64,000 bases of DNA. Source: Lepraria neglecta. Its lineage: Eukaryota > Ascomycota > Lecanoromycetes > Lecanorales > Stereocaulaceae. Shown piece after piece: positions 1 through 12,900 of this stretch (positions within the stretch are counted from its first letter, which is position 1; every line of letters starts with the position of its first letter). A program made the translations under genes and the position numbers. A model generated the notes under the pieces. It had not been told where the DNA came from. It worked only from the letters and a program-made list of their open reading frames with translations, and ran no database searches. The DNA is taken from contig CM065646.1 of the NCBI GenBank assembly GCA_033220425.1, forward strand, positions 4,905,501 to 4,969,500. Direction: 5' to 3'.

Positions 1-1374
1 ACTTCCGATAGATTAACTAAAAGAGCTCTACTATTTAAACGACCACGTTTTATATAAGGTTTACTACCCCTAAGGATATCTACTAGCGGATTATATATAT
101 TAATAATTAAAAGAATAACTTGATAGTATAATATATTAATACTCTTTTCGTATACGTCGACGTTATTTACTAAGAAAGTATTTAACTAGAAAGTAAGATA
201 AATAGTAAGGTCTAATAACTTTAGCTTCTCTACTTCTAGAGTAACTCCCGCTTAGCTTATAAGGAGCTCGTTATTAATAATTAGTTAAAGAAGATATTTC
301 GTATTAAAGGAAAAGCTTTATTTAACGCCTATAAAAGGAAGGTATAGAGGCGATAACGTAATCTGGTAACTTAATTCTTCGGAAGAAATTCGTACCGCGC
401 CAAGCGTTAGGGGCGAAATCCGGAAATGGAATAGCGCCCTAACGGAATTTGCTGGCGTGGAACTATACGTAAGTACGCTGACGCAGAAGATCGCTGGTAT
501 AGCTTCGTAGATAGTATAGTTCTTGTAGCCTTATAGTATAGTTTAGACGGAAATAGATAAGGCGTTCTCGGTTCGGTCCGTTCGAAGTAGTAACGGTGGT
601 AGTAATAGTGCGGTGAGGCACTGGTACGGAAATGGTACTATTACGGCGAATTAAATGACTCGTAATAGTAGGTGGACTAGTATAGTACGAATGTACTAGC
701 TGGTATACAGCGGGAATGAATATACTACCGTTGCTACTAATTAGTAGGGTCTTAGTATAGATAAAATATATAACGCGCAAAGATTACAATGAACGAGTTA
801 TTAGGGTTGAATGAGTTATTAATTCTTTCTAGCTACTAAGCGGAAGAAATATATAAGGCAAGCGCAAGCGCTTACTAATCTAGCAACTATAATACTAGCT
901 TAGATCGAGGCCCTAGAAAGGAGAGAAGTCCTCCCCTCGCTAGCTATAGTTCCTCCTCTACTATCTAGCTTAGGCTCTATAAGCTATACTCGCGGTTTAA
1001 AATATATATAAAGTATATCCTCTAATAAGGAAGAAGATTAGAGTCTATCTATAAGACTAGTAAAGCTATTCGAATATTATAGGAAGACTATCCGGGAATA
1101 CTATAATTAGATAGAGGAATATAATACTATCTTTTAATAGGCTTATTACTACTTTAAGATAGATAAGAATTATATCCTCTATATAACAAGTTAGTGCCCG
1201 TAATCTTCACAGAAGATTAGCGTAAAAACTACTATATCTCGCTTATTTTATACTCGATTAAAAAAATTTAAGCCTAATTGGAAAGCCCTCTATTTATAGT
1301 ATATTTTATATATATAAAGCTAAGTCCTAACTCTAATATATCGAAAGTTATTAAGGGTTAAATATTTGAGTGCT
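1..1374. other. AT-rich, TpA-saturated relic sequence
   Basis: No host gene is visible. The stretch is dense in TA dinucleotides with stops in all frames, as expected of RIP-mutated transposon DNA. Around 1030-1330 on the + strand the pattern faintly resembles a retroelement gag region, which could be the left-hand part of fragment C seen at 16183, but I cannot confirm this. A slightly less mutated patch lies at about 380-720. No family is assigned. Confidence 0.5.
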
Positions 1375-2370
1375 CCAGAGGCACTTCGGGGGTGACTGCG
1401 GTGGTAGCTTCAGGGAACTCCGCAGGCAAAAACATGTTTTTGAAGCTTTCCTTAGCCAAATTTCAACTAAATTTCAGAATTCGAACGGTATTAGAAAGCG
1501 TATAGTTGGTTCTAAAACTCGCAGGATTATGATGATATCATATGACGTATATGGCGCAGGGCATTGCTGCGAAGAAGTTGCGGTGCGCATTCAACTTTTG
1601 ATGTTCCAGGGTCCGGGCGCCAAGCTTAATGCTTGGCATTTGCCACTGAGCTTGCGCCGCAGAATATGGCGAAACCGCTTCTTTTGCTTATAATTTTTGC
1701 GTAAATGGACCGATTTTGAGAATTCTGACGGTGTTGGAAAGCGCATGCTTGGTTCCAAAACTTATGAAATTATCTTGATATCGTATATAGCGCGGGGTAT
1801 CACTGCTTGGCATTTGCCACTGAGCTTGCGCTGCCCGTAAAACATGGTGAAACCGCTTCTTTTGCTCATAAGTTTTGCGCAAATGGACCGATTTTGAAAA
1901 TTCTGACGGTGTTAGAAAGCGCATGCTTGGTTCCAAGACTTATAAAATTATATTAATATCATATGACGTATGTGGCGCGGGGCATTACTGCGAAGAAGTT
2001 GCGGTGCGTGTTCTCCGGGGGCGCCAAGCTCAATGCTTGGCATTTGCCACCGAGCTCGCGCTACCTGCAAAACATGGTGAAAACGTTTCTTTTGCTTATA
2101 ACTATTGTGTAAATGGGCTGATTCTAAAAATTCTTGATGCGCAAGCAAGCTAATGATTGACTCCAAAACTTGTGAAATTATCTCGATATCATATGACGTA
2201 TGTGGCGCGGGGAAGTACTGCGAAGAAGTGCGCAGCGTATTCAACTTTTGGTGGTTGAAGGCGCTAGCTGAGAGAGGAAATGCAGCTCTAAAGGGATGTT
2301 CTGATTGGCTGCAAGTGCGGAATTGCTCCGAAAGTCCTCATAATCTATTATTAGAAGAAAGATATTAGCG
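1375..2370. repeat. Imperfect tandem repeat block, unit about 240 bases
   Basis: Four successive units can be laid over each other, beginning near 1479, 1721, 1899 and 2129; the second is shortened and the last is partial. Each unit carries the same landmarks in order: a core ACGGTGTTAGAAAGCG, then GATATCATATGACGTATG, then TGGCGCGGGGCATTACTGCG, then a CAATGCTTGGCATTTGCCAC segment, then AAACATGGTGAAACCGC. A weakly matching half unit precedes the first. The block keeps many CpG, CpA and TpG dinucleotides, unlike both flanks. Short open frames run through it on both strands, but they come from the repeat and do not resemble a protein family. Confidence 0.8.
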
Positions 2371-2489
2371 CTATATAGTAGTCTATAGTAACTATAGAGA
2401 AGCTATAAAAAGGTATATTAGTTAGAGTAAGAGTATTATACCTAGGAGTTCTTTTCGAGATTCCTTATTAACCTAATTTAGAACCCTAT
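2371..2489 (+). other. Short mutated flank left of element A
   Basis: TA-rich sequence between the tandem repeats and element A. It ends with CCTAT at 2485-2489, the left copy of A's target-site duplication. With A and B removed it would adjoin the sequence at 16183, so it may belong to the same older element as fragment C. That link is an inference from insertion order, not from a family match. Confidence 0.4.
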
Positions 2490-2600
2490 TGTTAAGAATT
2501 CGGCGCTTAGCAAATAGCTTTTAGCTAAGCAAGCTTCTCTTACTTAGAATAACTAACTAATTAATTATTCAATTGTATAGAAAGCTCCTTGTCCTTGACA
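2490..2600 (+). repeat. Element A left LTR (111 bases)
   Basis: Matches 9448-9558 over its whole length with few differences. Begins TGTTAAG and ends TTGACA, the usual TG...CA form. It is very short for a Gypsy LTR. Confidence 0.93.
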
Positions 2601-5600
2601 AATGGTAGTAACGGGTCTTATATCTTGCCGAGCACCATTCCAATTGCTCGATAGATATCTAGAGATTCAACCAGCTCGTCGTCGTTCCTAGGAACGCCGG
2701 ATAAGCACCAGTTTTAGTATCGCCGAAGTACTAGCTACCTAGTAGCTACTAGTCCTCTCTATCCTCCCTGTCCTTCCGCTACGCTAGTAGCTTCTCTAAA
2801 GCCTCTATAAGCCCTAGCTATCTTAGTACTACTTCCGCCTATACTAATACCTCAAGCTCGTCGAGTATTATAGGTATTTGCCGGGAAAAGAATCTATACT
2901 ACGCGTTCCTCCTTAAAAGGTCTTCTATATCCTCGATACTCGCTATTATAAGAAGTCTTCACCGTAGCTTCCTCGAGCTATAACCCGGTTAGCCGTAACG
3001 CTATCGTTGTCGCTTTCTAGCTTAACGAATTCATTAAGTTAGAATACTTCTACGCCGAGGCCGTCAGTAATCTTACTCGCTATATTATTTCTTATCTTAT
3101 TAAGAATAATTTTAGACCTACCTAGTAAGACTATATTCTAGGTACCCGAGACTATCGAACTAGATCACGGTCTATTAAAGCACTATCCTAGCTATCCGAC
3201 TAGACTCTAGATTATTCTATTTTTAGAGCCGCTCTAACTAAATTCGAGAAAGATACCGAGCGTTCTAGACGACTTCTCTAGAAACCTCTATCTATAGAGA
3301 GTACGCCTTCTAGGACGCCGGTATTAATAGCCTCGAATTTTATAGATAGCAGTACTACTACTATAAGAGAAACTTCCGCCGAAGAAACCATCTATAATTA
3401 GCCTATTAGACCTTCTATTCTCAGGGACAATATAGGTACTAATATTACGCCTGAAATATAGGCTGTTATTAACGTCGCTATTGCTTAGTATATTTAGGAG
3501 AACCTACTATAGCGTGGTAAACCTAGCCCGCTAGGGCCCCTAGGAGAAGCTGGAGCTAACGGAGCGAATAGTAGTAGTACTAGTAGGAATGGCCACCTGA
3601 AGCCGGAAGATATCGGATTTTTCGACAACTTGTTCGTCTATAAAGGTCCCGTTAGTACCAAAAACAATCGGACTATCTTCCGGGACATCTACGTATTTAT
3701 CGACCGACTAAAAGATATAGCTACTACTAGAGGAGAGCCTAAGGTCGTTGAAGCCTTACTACTTTACTTTAGAGGAGGTACTCTCGCCTAGTATACTAAT
3801 AAGCTTTCGGACCTTAATAAGAATCTTCTTAGAAGGGCTAATCTATAATCCTAGATTAAGATACTCGTTAAGCGTTTTAAGGAGTAATCTTTAGTCGCGA
3901 TAAAAGTATTATAAACTAAGCGTTATACTATAGCTAATACTAGAAACGGTAAGTACCCTCGAGTCTACGTCTAGAGTATTCGTTAATACGCTAGAGTAGC
4001 CGAGCTCCTTATCGAATATAACTAGCTTATAGTAGCCTAGAATAATATATAGCTTGAATTTCGTCTTTATATACCTGAACCGACGCTATTAATAACGATT
4101 GAATAGTTCCTTAGTTAGATTAACTCTAAGGCCAATTTATAGTTCGAGCTTACTCGATAAAACTAGTAAGGCCAGCGTGCCTAGTAGCTATATTAGCAAG
4201 TCGATAGGAGGTTGATAAGACCTAGTTACTATTAGTCTTAGTCTTAGTTTCGTTAATAGGGTAGATCTTTAGGTACCCCGTTTCCTCATTAGTACGAGTA
4301 GCGGTAATTCTACCAAGGATTTCCGTAGCTACTATATAATAATCCTTATAGTAATAGCTTTACTAATAGTTCTTCCTATTAGCCGAATACTACGCTAGTA
4401 CAAGCGTCTCGTCCGCAAAATCCTGTCTTGCCTCCCGCTCGCTAACCGCTATAGATTACCGTAGGAAATCAAGGCAGCTCGTTACCTTTTATGAATTAGT
4501 CGTTGAACCGGCCGAGTCCTTAAGCTAGTAATAATAACGCCGGCTTCGGAAGGCTATTAAATCGGCTAAACGGAGGTTTCTAAAATCGAGACTATCGATT
4601 TCCTTATCTAGGTATTATCTACTAAGCGAATAAAGTCTCTAAAGACACTTCTAACGGAGTGTCTAGAGCCGACTAGTCCCCTTCCCAAGACTAGTAAAAT
4701 ATAAGTTTCGATCTAGCTTACGACAATAGCGGTAACTACTATAGAGACGAGGATCTCGACTACTATAAGCCGTAGTAGGACTATAACGCCGAGAATTTCA
4801 TTAGAAACGCTGCTGTAATAGCTTCAGCTGCTTTAGTAACGTCGAAAATTTCTAAGATATACTAATACCGATATTGTCTCCAGGTCTTTTTATCTAAGAA
4901 CCTACTCTATAAATACCTTAGTAATTCCGGTAAAGGTCGAGCTACTACGTCGACGACTTGCTAGGGATTTCCGGCGAAGGGAAACGTCGATACCGTCTCT
5001 AGGGATTCTCGAGAAATCGTCGACACTGTCCCCAAGGCTTCCGAAGCCTACCTAAGTACTATTACTGAAGCTTCCGAGTCTAGGCCCGTTACTAACGCTT
5101 CCGAAGAATTTATCTAGTCTACCGCGAGCTCCGCCAAAGAAGTCGGTACTAGGTATATATTTCGTAATTACTATTACGCTATAGCCAACGCCAAGTTGTT
5201 ACCTGACGGTGAAATCTTTATGCTATGCCTTGACACTAGGTATAGTATTACTCTACTAGATCGGGAGTATTCTCGTACTATTCTCGACTTTTAGACTCGG
5301 AGAATAGTAAGCCCTATTAAGGTTCGTAGAGTAGGATTAGATATATACGAAACTGATGAGTACGGTATTATATCTATCCTTTTCCTTAGGAAGCGAGATA
5401 GTAAAGACGTAATAGCTATAATGGTACCTAGAGAGGTATACCTCGTCGATAATCTTAAGGCGAAGTTATTTATTAGTATAGATATTATAGTCTCTAAGAA
5501 AATCGATATTATAGCTTTAAAATCGACAGCGTCGATTAGAAGCTATAGAGTCGAAATTCCTATTAAAGTCAGGACACGAGGCTAACCTATTACCCATCCG

Positions 5601-8600
5601 GTATATACTAAAAATACTATTATTATTCCTCCGCATTCCTAAGCGCAGATTCTAGTATACTACGCCTCCTTACCGGACCGAGATTTCTTCTTTAAGCTAG
5701 ACCAAGACGAGCTTTCGCTTTACGCCTATCTCGTCGACTTATCTTTTACTACCGTAATAGCTAAAAACGACTCGGATTATACTATTAAGATCCCGAGAAA
5801 TCTACGACTCGGCACCGTCCAAGAAGCGAACTTTAATAACAACTACTATATTACGTCTAGATAGTCCGACGTCGCCGAGCTAGCTACTTACCGACCAAAA
5901 AGGGAATACTAAACAAGTTGGATCAAGCGTATATTTAACAAAGTTGTTATAGTCTCTACTATTACTATACTAGCAGCCCTAGCTACTATAGCGGAATACC
6001 TAGCTGCTTCGCCAGTATATTCGACGCTGTCTATTCCTACCGAGATTTCTATAACATCTACTCCGTATAATTCCGTCTTACCGAATAGTATTACTGTCTA
6101 CAGCAATAATACCGCTATAGAATCTATCGTTAACAAATTTCCGTCGCTATAGCAAGAGGGTAGCTTTGCCAAGGTTCTAGAGAACGAATAGATACGTATA
6201 CTACTAAAGTCTAACTGGGAAGAACGCGTATCTAAAACAGCTCGCGTCTATCTACTAAGTAGTAAGTCTAAGAAGGTCGTCGACGCAACCTTCGATAAGC
6301 TCTATAACTAGGGTCGACTCAGCTAGACCTCCGAGTCTACGCCGTTTAGCTTCCCAGTCTTCGTCGTCTAGAAGATATTACTAGACGGTACTAGGAAAGG
6401 AAGAGCTATCGTTAATATTCGGGGCCTGAATACTATTATATAGACTAATATCTACCTACTACTATTACAGGTCGACATGGTTTCGTCTATCAAGGATTGC
6501 CACTATATTAGTATCGTTGACTGCGCGAGTTTCTTCTATCAATAGCGTGTTTACCCTAATAATCGTCACCGGCTTATAGTTATTAGCTATCGAGGCTAGG
6601 AGACCTTTAACGTTGCTGTAATAGGCTATAAGAATTCACCAGCCTATATATAACGATAGATTAATAGGCTTCTATATCGCTTCCGAAGCTTTACTAAGGT
6701 ATATATCGATAATATTATTATTTTCTCTAAGATCTTATCGGAGTATATATAGTACCTTTATTCGGTCTTTAAGCTTTTCGTTAACTTAGGAATTTCTATA
6801 AACCCGAATAAAGTATTCCTCGGGTATCTATTCGTATAGCTACTAGGTTAGAAAGTCGATTCCTTAGGCCTATAGACCGCCGAGGATAAGTTGTAAGCTA
6901 TCTCGAAGCTTTCCTTCCTAGCGACGCTATCCTACTTAGAAACTTACTTAGGAATAACCGGTTGGCTCCGGAACTATATAGCCTACTATACTACTATAGC
7001 GAAACCTTTATAGGACCGGAAGACCGCTATACTAGTATCGTCGCTAAAGTCCGGAGACGAGCAGAGAAATTTCGCTAGGAAGAACTATCTTAGCGAGCCT
7101 ATATCCGTCGAAAAGACGGCCTTTAATATACTCTAAATAGTACTTTTAACGCCGTCGTTTCTTACTTATTTCGATAATAAGTAAGTACTCTATATTAACC
7201 TAGACGCTAGTAAAGAATTCGGGTTCGGCGCAATAGTCTACTATATTAAAGGACAGGTCTAGGCCGAGGCCTACCCGACACGCTCTTAGCTATAGCCTAT
7301 TCTATTTCTAAGCCGTCTTCTTAAAGACGCGGAGACGAGATACTAGCCTATCGAGCTCGAGCTCGCCGGGATTGTTTGGATCCTTAGTAAGACTTAATAT
7401 ATAGTCGAGTCAGCTCCGAAAACCATTGTCTATACCGACTATAGTACTACTCTAGATATTACTAAGTAGATAACTATATTAACGTTAAGTACTACTAAGC
7501 TGAACCTTCGCCTCATTCGAGCTTCGGAATATATCTAGCATTTTAGAAGTCTAGAATTCCGTTACAAGCCTGGCAAACAACACGTAGTACCTGATACCTT
7601 ATCACGTCTCCGCGCTACTACGAGAATAGACTAAGATACTACGGAAGGACAGCTCGATATCTTATATAGCTGTATCTATACGACTTCGGTACTTATCGAG
7701 CTCAGTCTAGAGTTACGATAATAGATTCTCGATAGATACTAGGTTGATAAATCCTAGCGGAAGATAATCGATACCCTTGATTCTAATAAGAATACCGGCG
7801 AGGACGCCGCTCAGCTTCCTTTTACCCGGGATCCTCAAGGCCTTATCTAGAAGATCGACGCCGCTACGAGTAACTATACCTTCTTGCCAGATCGTCTCTG
7901 CGTTCCGAAATCTTGCGTTAAGACCTTCCTAGAAATCGCTTATTCCGGGAGTTACCTAGGCTTTACTAAATACTACGAGAGTATCTCTCGATAATAGTAT
8001 ATACGTAAGCTTACTAATTATCTCCGAGACTTTCTTTAATACTACCCTTAATACTAGCTATTTTAGATACGAAGATATCTACTATATAGTTCGCTCTAAC
8101 CGATTATAATACCTCCGGTACCTTTCTATACCCTAATAATTAATTTTATCCTTATCTTATCGCTATTAACGAAAGGTTATAATATACTTATATTAGTTAC
8201 TAACAAGTTCTTGTAGAAGATTATATTAATTCCTAGCAAGACGAATTTCTCTATAGAGGATTAGATACTACGGCTACTCCGACGTCTTCGAAAGATTGAC
8301 TAGGGCCTACCTAAGGCTATTATTTCTGACCGTAATCGGAAATTTCTCAGCGATCTTTAGAAAGCGCTGTTTACTAAGCTCGATATCAAGCTACTCTACT
8401 TAATAGCTTACTACCTATAGATAGATAGCGCGAGTGAACGCACTAATCAGACTATTGAAATTGCTATTAGATTCTAGATGTCTACTCTCGACGCCGTCGA
8501 TGCCTAGCCTTTTATAATCCCCGCTATCTAAGCAAGCTATAATAATACCGTCTTAGCTCCAACTAGAAGGACGCCGAATAAAATAGCATATAGATTTTCG

Positions 8601-9447
8601 CTCAATTAGCTACTAGATCTAGGAGCCTATAATAGAGAAGTCTTCTCTAAGGAAATAGCTCGTCTTGAAGCTATCGATACTATTACTTTTACCTAGATAA
8701 ACTCGAAATTCCACTACGATAGAAGATACTAGCTATAGTTCTTCAGAGTAGACGACTATATACTACTCCGCCTATATTATAGATATAATATACTAGCGAC
8801 TAGAGTTACTAGCAAGAAATACGGGTAGTAGTTTATTAGCCCCTTTAAGGTTCTAGAAAAGGTTAGTAGATTAGCTTACCGACTCGGCGTTCCTGAGTAT
8901 TAGAAGATTTACCTAGTCTTTATAGTAGTATAGCTTGAACTATACGCGGATCCTAAAAGGGATCCTTTTCGGCGAGTATATCTAGAAGAGCCTCTATCTA
9001 TCTTCGTCGAAGGCGATACTACTAACTAGAAGTCGTATAAAATCGAGAAGCTCCTTAATAAGCGCTCTATTAGGAAAGGTCGTAGTTTCGCTATAGAGTA
9101 CCTTATTAAGTAGAAGGGTTATAGTACTTAGTACGATAAATAGATAAATATTAAGCTTCTCGAAGACGCCTAGAGGCTCGTCGATAAATACGAGAAATAC
9201 GCCTAGTCGTTACTAGAGCCGAATCGACGCCGTCGAAAAGACGATGCGAAGGAATCCTAGGAGATACCTTTTTTAGTAGTGCCGAAGAAATATAGGCAGT
9301 AAATATATAGATTAATGGCTTCGGAGGGCCCGAAGTTTCTTATTAGCTAGTTCCTTATTAGGTAATTCCTTACTAGTATTTACTTCTTAATAAATATATT
9401 TAGCTAGTTATTAACGAGGACGCCGATATCTTTTTATTACCGGCATT

Positions 9448-9558
9448 TATTAAGAATTCGGCGCTTGGCAAATAGCTTTTAGCTAAGCAAGCTTCTCTTG
9501 CTTAGAACAACCAAATAATCAATTATTCAATTGTATAGAAAGCTCCTTGTCCTTGACA
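9448..9558 (+). repeat. Element A right LTR (111 bases)
   Basis: Direct repeat of 2490-2600. It is followed by CCTAT, matching the five bases left of the element. Confidence 0.93.
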
Positions 9559-9564
9559 CCTATA

Positions 9565-9994
9565 TATTACGAACCACGTTACGTGCGGTGGTCCGTTATG
9601 TGTGGATTGATTCTCAATAGGGATGGAGGTGCAACAGAGCAAGAGGGTGAAGCAGGCTTCAAGTAATGCCAAGCGGGTCTGGTATATAATTAGATGATAT
9701 ATGTTTAGTGCCTAGCCTAAGAGATCTATAGTAAATAATTGAATAGCAAGTTGAGCACGATGCTCCAAGTAGTAAGTAGTGCTCCGTATATATAGATATA
9801 CGAAATCCATACCAAGTACTCCTGATCGCACTGGTCGCACTGATCGCACCGCGCTTATTGTAACCACTGCGCTCATCGCTTAACATGCCAAGCCTTCAGG
9901 GTCTATCCGAGTCGGATACCGATTTGTTGACTCGAACCATAACGGGCGCTACGCTCCTTGAGCGTATCCCTGATTATATTTCCTAATCGTAATA
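9565..9994 (-). repeat. Element B LTR, left copy
   Basis: 430 bases, matching 15746-16182 and 17680-18135. The edge bases read TATTACG... and ...TAATA, consistent with an original TG...CA pair. Internally it holds short repeats of a TCGCACTGA-like motif (about 9823-9850). Confidence 0.9.
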
Positions 9995-12900
9995 TTAGCT
10001 CCCTCTCCTAGATTTCTCGTCCCGAGAAACTATCTATTCTTTATACTACCCCGACGTACTAAATATTCAGATAAACCGACCGTCCGCCGAACGGTATTGG
10101 CTAGTAAGCTAACCGAAGTCGTGATACGGCCGTGTTCCCGATATATTGCCAGCGGTAAGTAGTACTTGATAGGTGCGGGTTCCGATAGGTATTCTAACTG
10201 TATAGGCAGCGGTAGAAAATATAACCTTATAGTATCGCCCCTTAAGATACGTTATATCGAGATAGAACGAAAGGAAGTATAGTTATAGTTAAAAACTACG
10301 CGCGAAGAGTTAGCTCGTAATACGGAAGAGTCTATACGTCTTTAGGCTATACTAATACGCCTTTAGACGTAGTATAAATAACTCGAAGATAAAAAGCGGA
10401 AGATTATAGACTAAGAGATATAGAATATTAAGGAGTTAGAAGAAGACTAGCGGTCTATCCTAAGCGTTCCTAATAGCTAGATATTTAACGTCTCGTCCGA
10501 ACAGTTTGGCTTCCTAGACGGAACCGATTGGTCCTCCTTCCCGATCGTTCTCGGAACTCCTATAGAAGGTCCTGGCAGTTCCGGAGGTTCCTAAGAGGTT
10601 CCTAGGTATTTTCGGTATTATCGTACCCTTTCTATTTAACTTGATACTTCTAATTAACCTAATTTAGAATCCTCTTAACCTCGAACTCCGTTTCTTCTTT
10701 AACGTTATAATAAAATATTTCCTATAAGGGTATATTAGAGTCTACTAGCTCTAAGAGTAAGATATAGAATACTAGATATACCTTAGCGTTAGGTAGAAGC
10801 TCGAGTTTATAGTTAATAGGTCCTTTTACCTATTTAATTAAGAATAGTCCGACCTTAATATAATCTAGTTTCTTAGTTAGTCTCGTCGTTCTTATATTTT
10901 TTATTAGGAGGTATACTTTATCCCCCTTCTTTAGCTAAGGAATATTCTTTCTTTTCTTATTAATTCGTTCCTTTAGTTTAGAATTTAAGCTTTTAATAGA
11001 TCTTTATATATCTTTATATAAATTCTTTAGCTCGTCCGCCTTTACTAAGGCTTTTTCTATATTAGGTCCCTCCCTAGGTTATAGAAAAGTATTTATATTC
11101 TTTCTATAATTGGTAAAGAATAGTATTAGCTTTATTATATCTAATATCTTATCGTTATATACTAGTTATACTATCAGAAGTAGTAATACCTAGTTATCCT
11201 ATTTCTAGTTAACGTAGTACCTAAGGTACGCTTCTATTATCTAATTTATACGTTCTATTTATCTATCTATCTACGGATAGTATACCGTCGATATCCTTAG
11301 TTTCGTTCTAATTACTCTAATAAGCGTCTTCTAGTAATTAGATATAAAGAGCTTATCTCTATCTAATATAATTGACTTTAGTATACTATAATCCCTTATT
11401 AGCCTGTCTAACAATATAAATACTAGCTAATCTACTTTATAGGTTTCCTTGAAAGGTACTATAATAGTATACTTCGTTAGTTTATCTATAATGACTATAA
11501 TTGAATTAAAGGTATCCTAAATAGCTGGATCCTTAGATAGTAGTAACTTAACTATAAAGTCTATTGTAATATCGTCCTATAGTGATTCTAGAACTGGTAC
11601 AAATTGTATTTGTCTATATTTAGTATATCGTGTAGACTTATTCTACTAGTATTGAATATATTCTTTAATATATTATTCAACGCGCGCTCGAAGCTTTGGC
11701 GCCGCGTATCCCCTTTCTAGGAGCTCTATTATTTTGGTAACTCCCGGATAACCTTATAATAGGTCGTCGTGGTAATCCCTAATTACTTCTTCTATATATT
11801 ATTTAGGTAGATAAGTTTTCCCCTAGTATTTAAATAATACCGTATCCGGCTAATCCTTTCTTAGGATTGTTGCGAATGTATTATCTTCGTAGGCCTTTAC
11901 GATCCTATTAGTTATATTAGGTCCTATTATATAAAGGGTTATAGCCAATACCTAGTATAGTACTAATGATCTATCGGCTTCTTTCTTTAGGATTAGTCGT
12001 TCCGTAACGTTCTTTTCTTCTATATAGTCTAATTATCTACTAAGGGCGTCTACTTGACTATTATCCTTTCCTAGGGTATAGGTTATCTTGAACTTATATT
12101 AATCTAGTAGTTCTAACTATTAGACCTATTATCTATTTAACTCCTTTATTATTATAAAGTTAAGAAGGTTCTTATAGTCTATAAAGATAGTTAAGTCTAA
12201 GTAGCTTTCTACGTATACTCGCTAGTTCTAAAGTATATATACTACGGTAAGTAACTCCTTGTCGTATATATTATAGTTCTATTCTACTACTAATATCTTC
12301 CTTAAATAGTAGGTAACTAGATACTATTTTTAGTCTTTCATCTAGTATAAGTATACTCCTATTACGAGATCCGATACGTCCGTTTTGATATAAGCTAGCT
12401 CGTTTATTTAAAAGGTATAGAGTACTAGTAGATCCGTATATACTTTCTTTAATATATCGAATGATTTCTATTAGTCTTTTCCCTATATAAACCTGATATC
12501 TTTCTTCGTAATATCTATTAGTAGTAGTACTTTCTTAGAGTAGCCCTCGATAAACTTCCTATTAAAGTTAGTAAATCCTAAGAAGCTTTATACTACTTTA
12601 ACGTCCTGTAGTATAGGCTATTCAGCTATAGCCTTGATCTTCTCCGGGCTTATACTAATACCTTTTATACTAACTATAAATCCTAGAAACTCTACTAATT
12701 CCCTGTAGAATTCATACTTTTCTAGTTTAAGAAGAAGTTTCGCTTATAATAGGTATCCGAGGACGTCCTATATATACGCGATATATTCTTTCTTATTTTT
12801 AGAATAAATTAGTATATTATTAAGGTATACTATCGCTATTTAATCTAAATATACTCGTATAATATTATTAATAAATGCTTGGCAGGTTACTAGTACGTTG

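Larger units (their letters stand above)
2490..9558 (+). mobile_element. Element A: Ty3/Gypsy LTR retrotransposon fossil (chromodomain type)
   Basis: A full-length but thoroughly decayed element of 7069 bases. Direct terminal repeats of 111 bases (TGTTAAG... to ...CTTGACA) lie at 2490-2600 and 9448-9558, flanked by CCTAT on both sides (2485-2489 and 9559-9563). A primer-binding-like TGGTAG starts two bases after the left LTR. Reading left to right, remnants of the Gypsy order are recognisable: gag (about 2700-5100), retroviral-type protease (near 5230), reverse transcriptase (about 6400-7000, with a YIDN-type active-site region), RNase H (about 7180-7650), integrase core (about 8100-8500) and a C-terminal chromodomain (about 9030-9210). 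It is broken by many stops throughout, in the C-to-T style of RIP, so LTR divergence cannot date it. It is older than element B, which landed in A's target duplication. Confidence 0.93.

Noticed and set aside
463-780. Open frame of about 105 codons on the - strand near the left edge
   Set aside because: It lies in TpA-saturated sequence; its tyrosine/serine/isoleucine-heavy composition is what such bias produces, with no domain.
1370-2368. Overlapping open frames on both strands through the tandem repeats
   Set aside because: The frames repeat with the DNA unit and occur on both strands at once, so they reflect the repeat rather than a gene.
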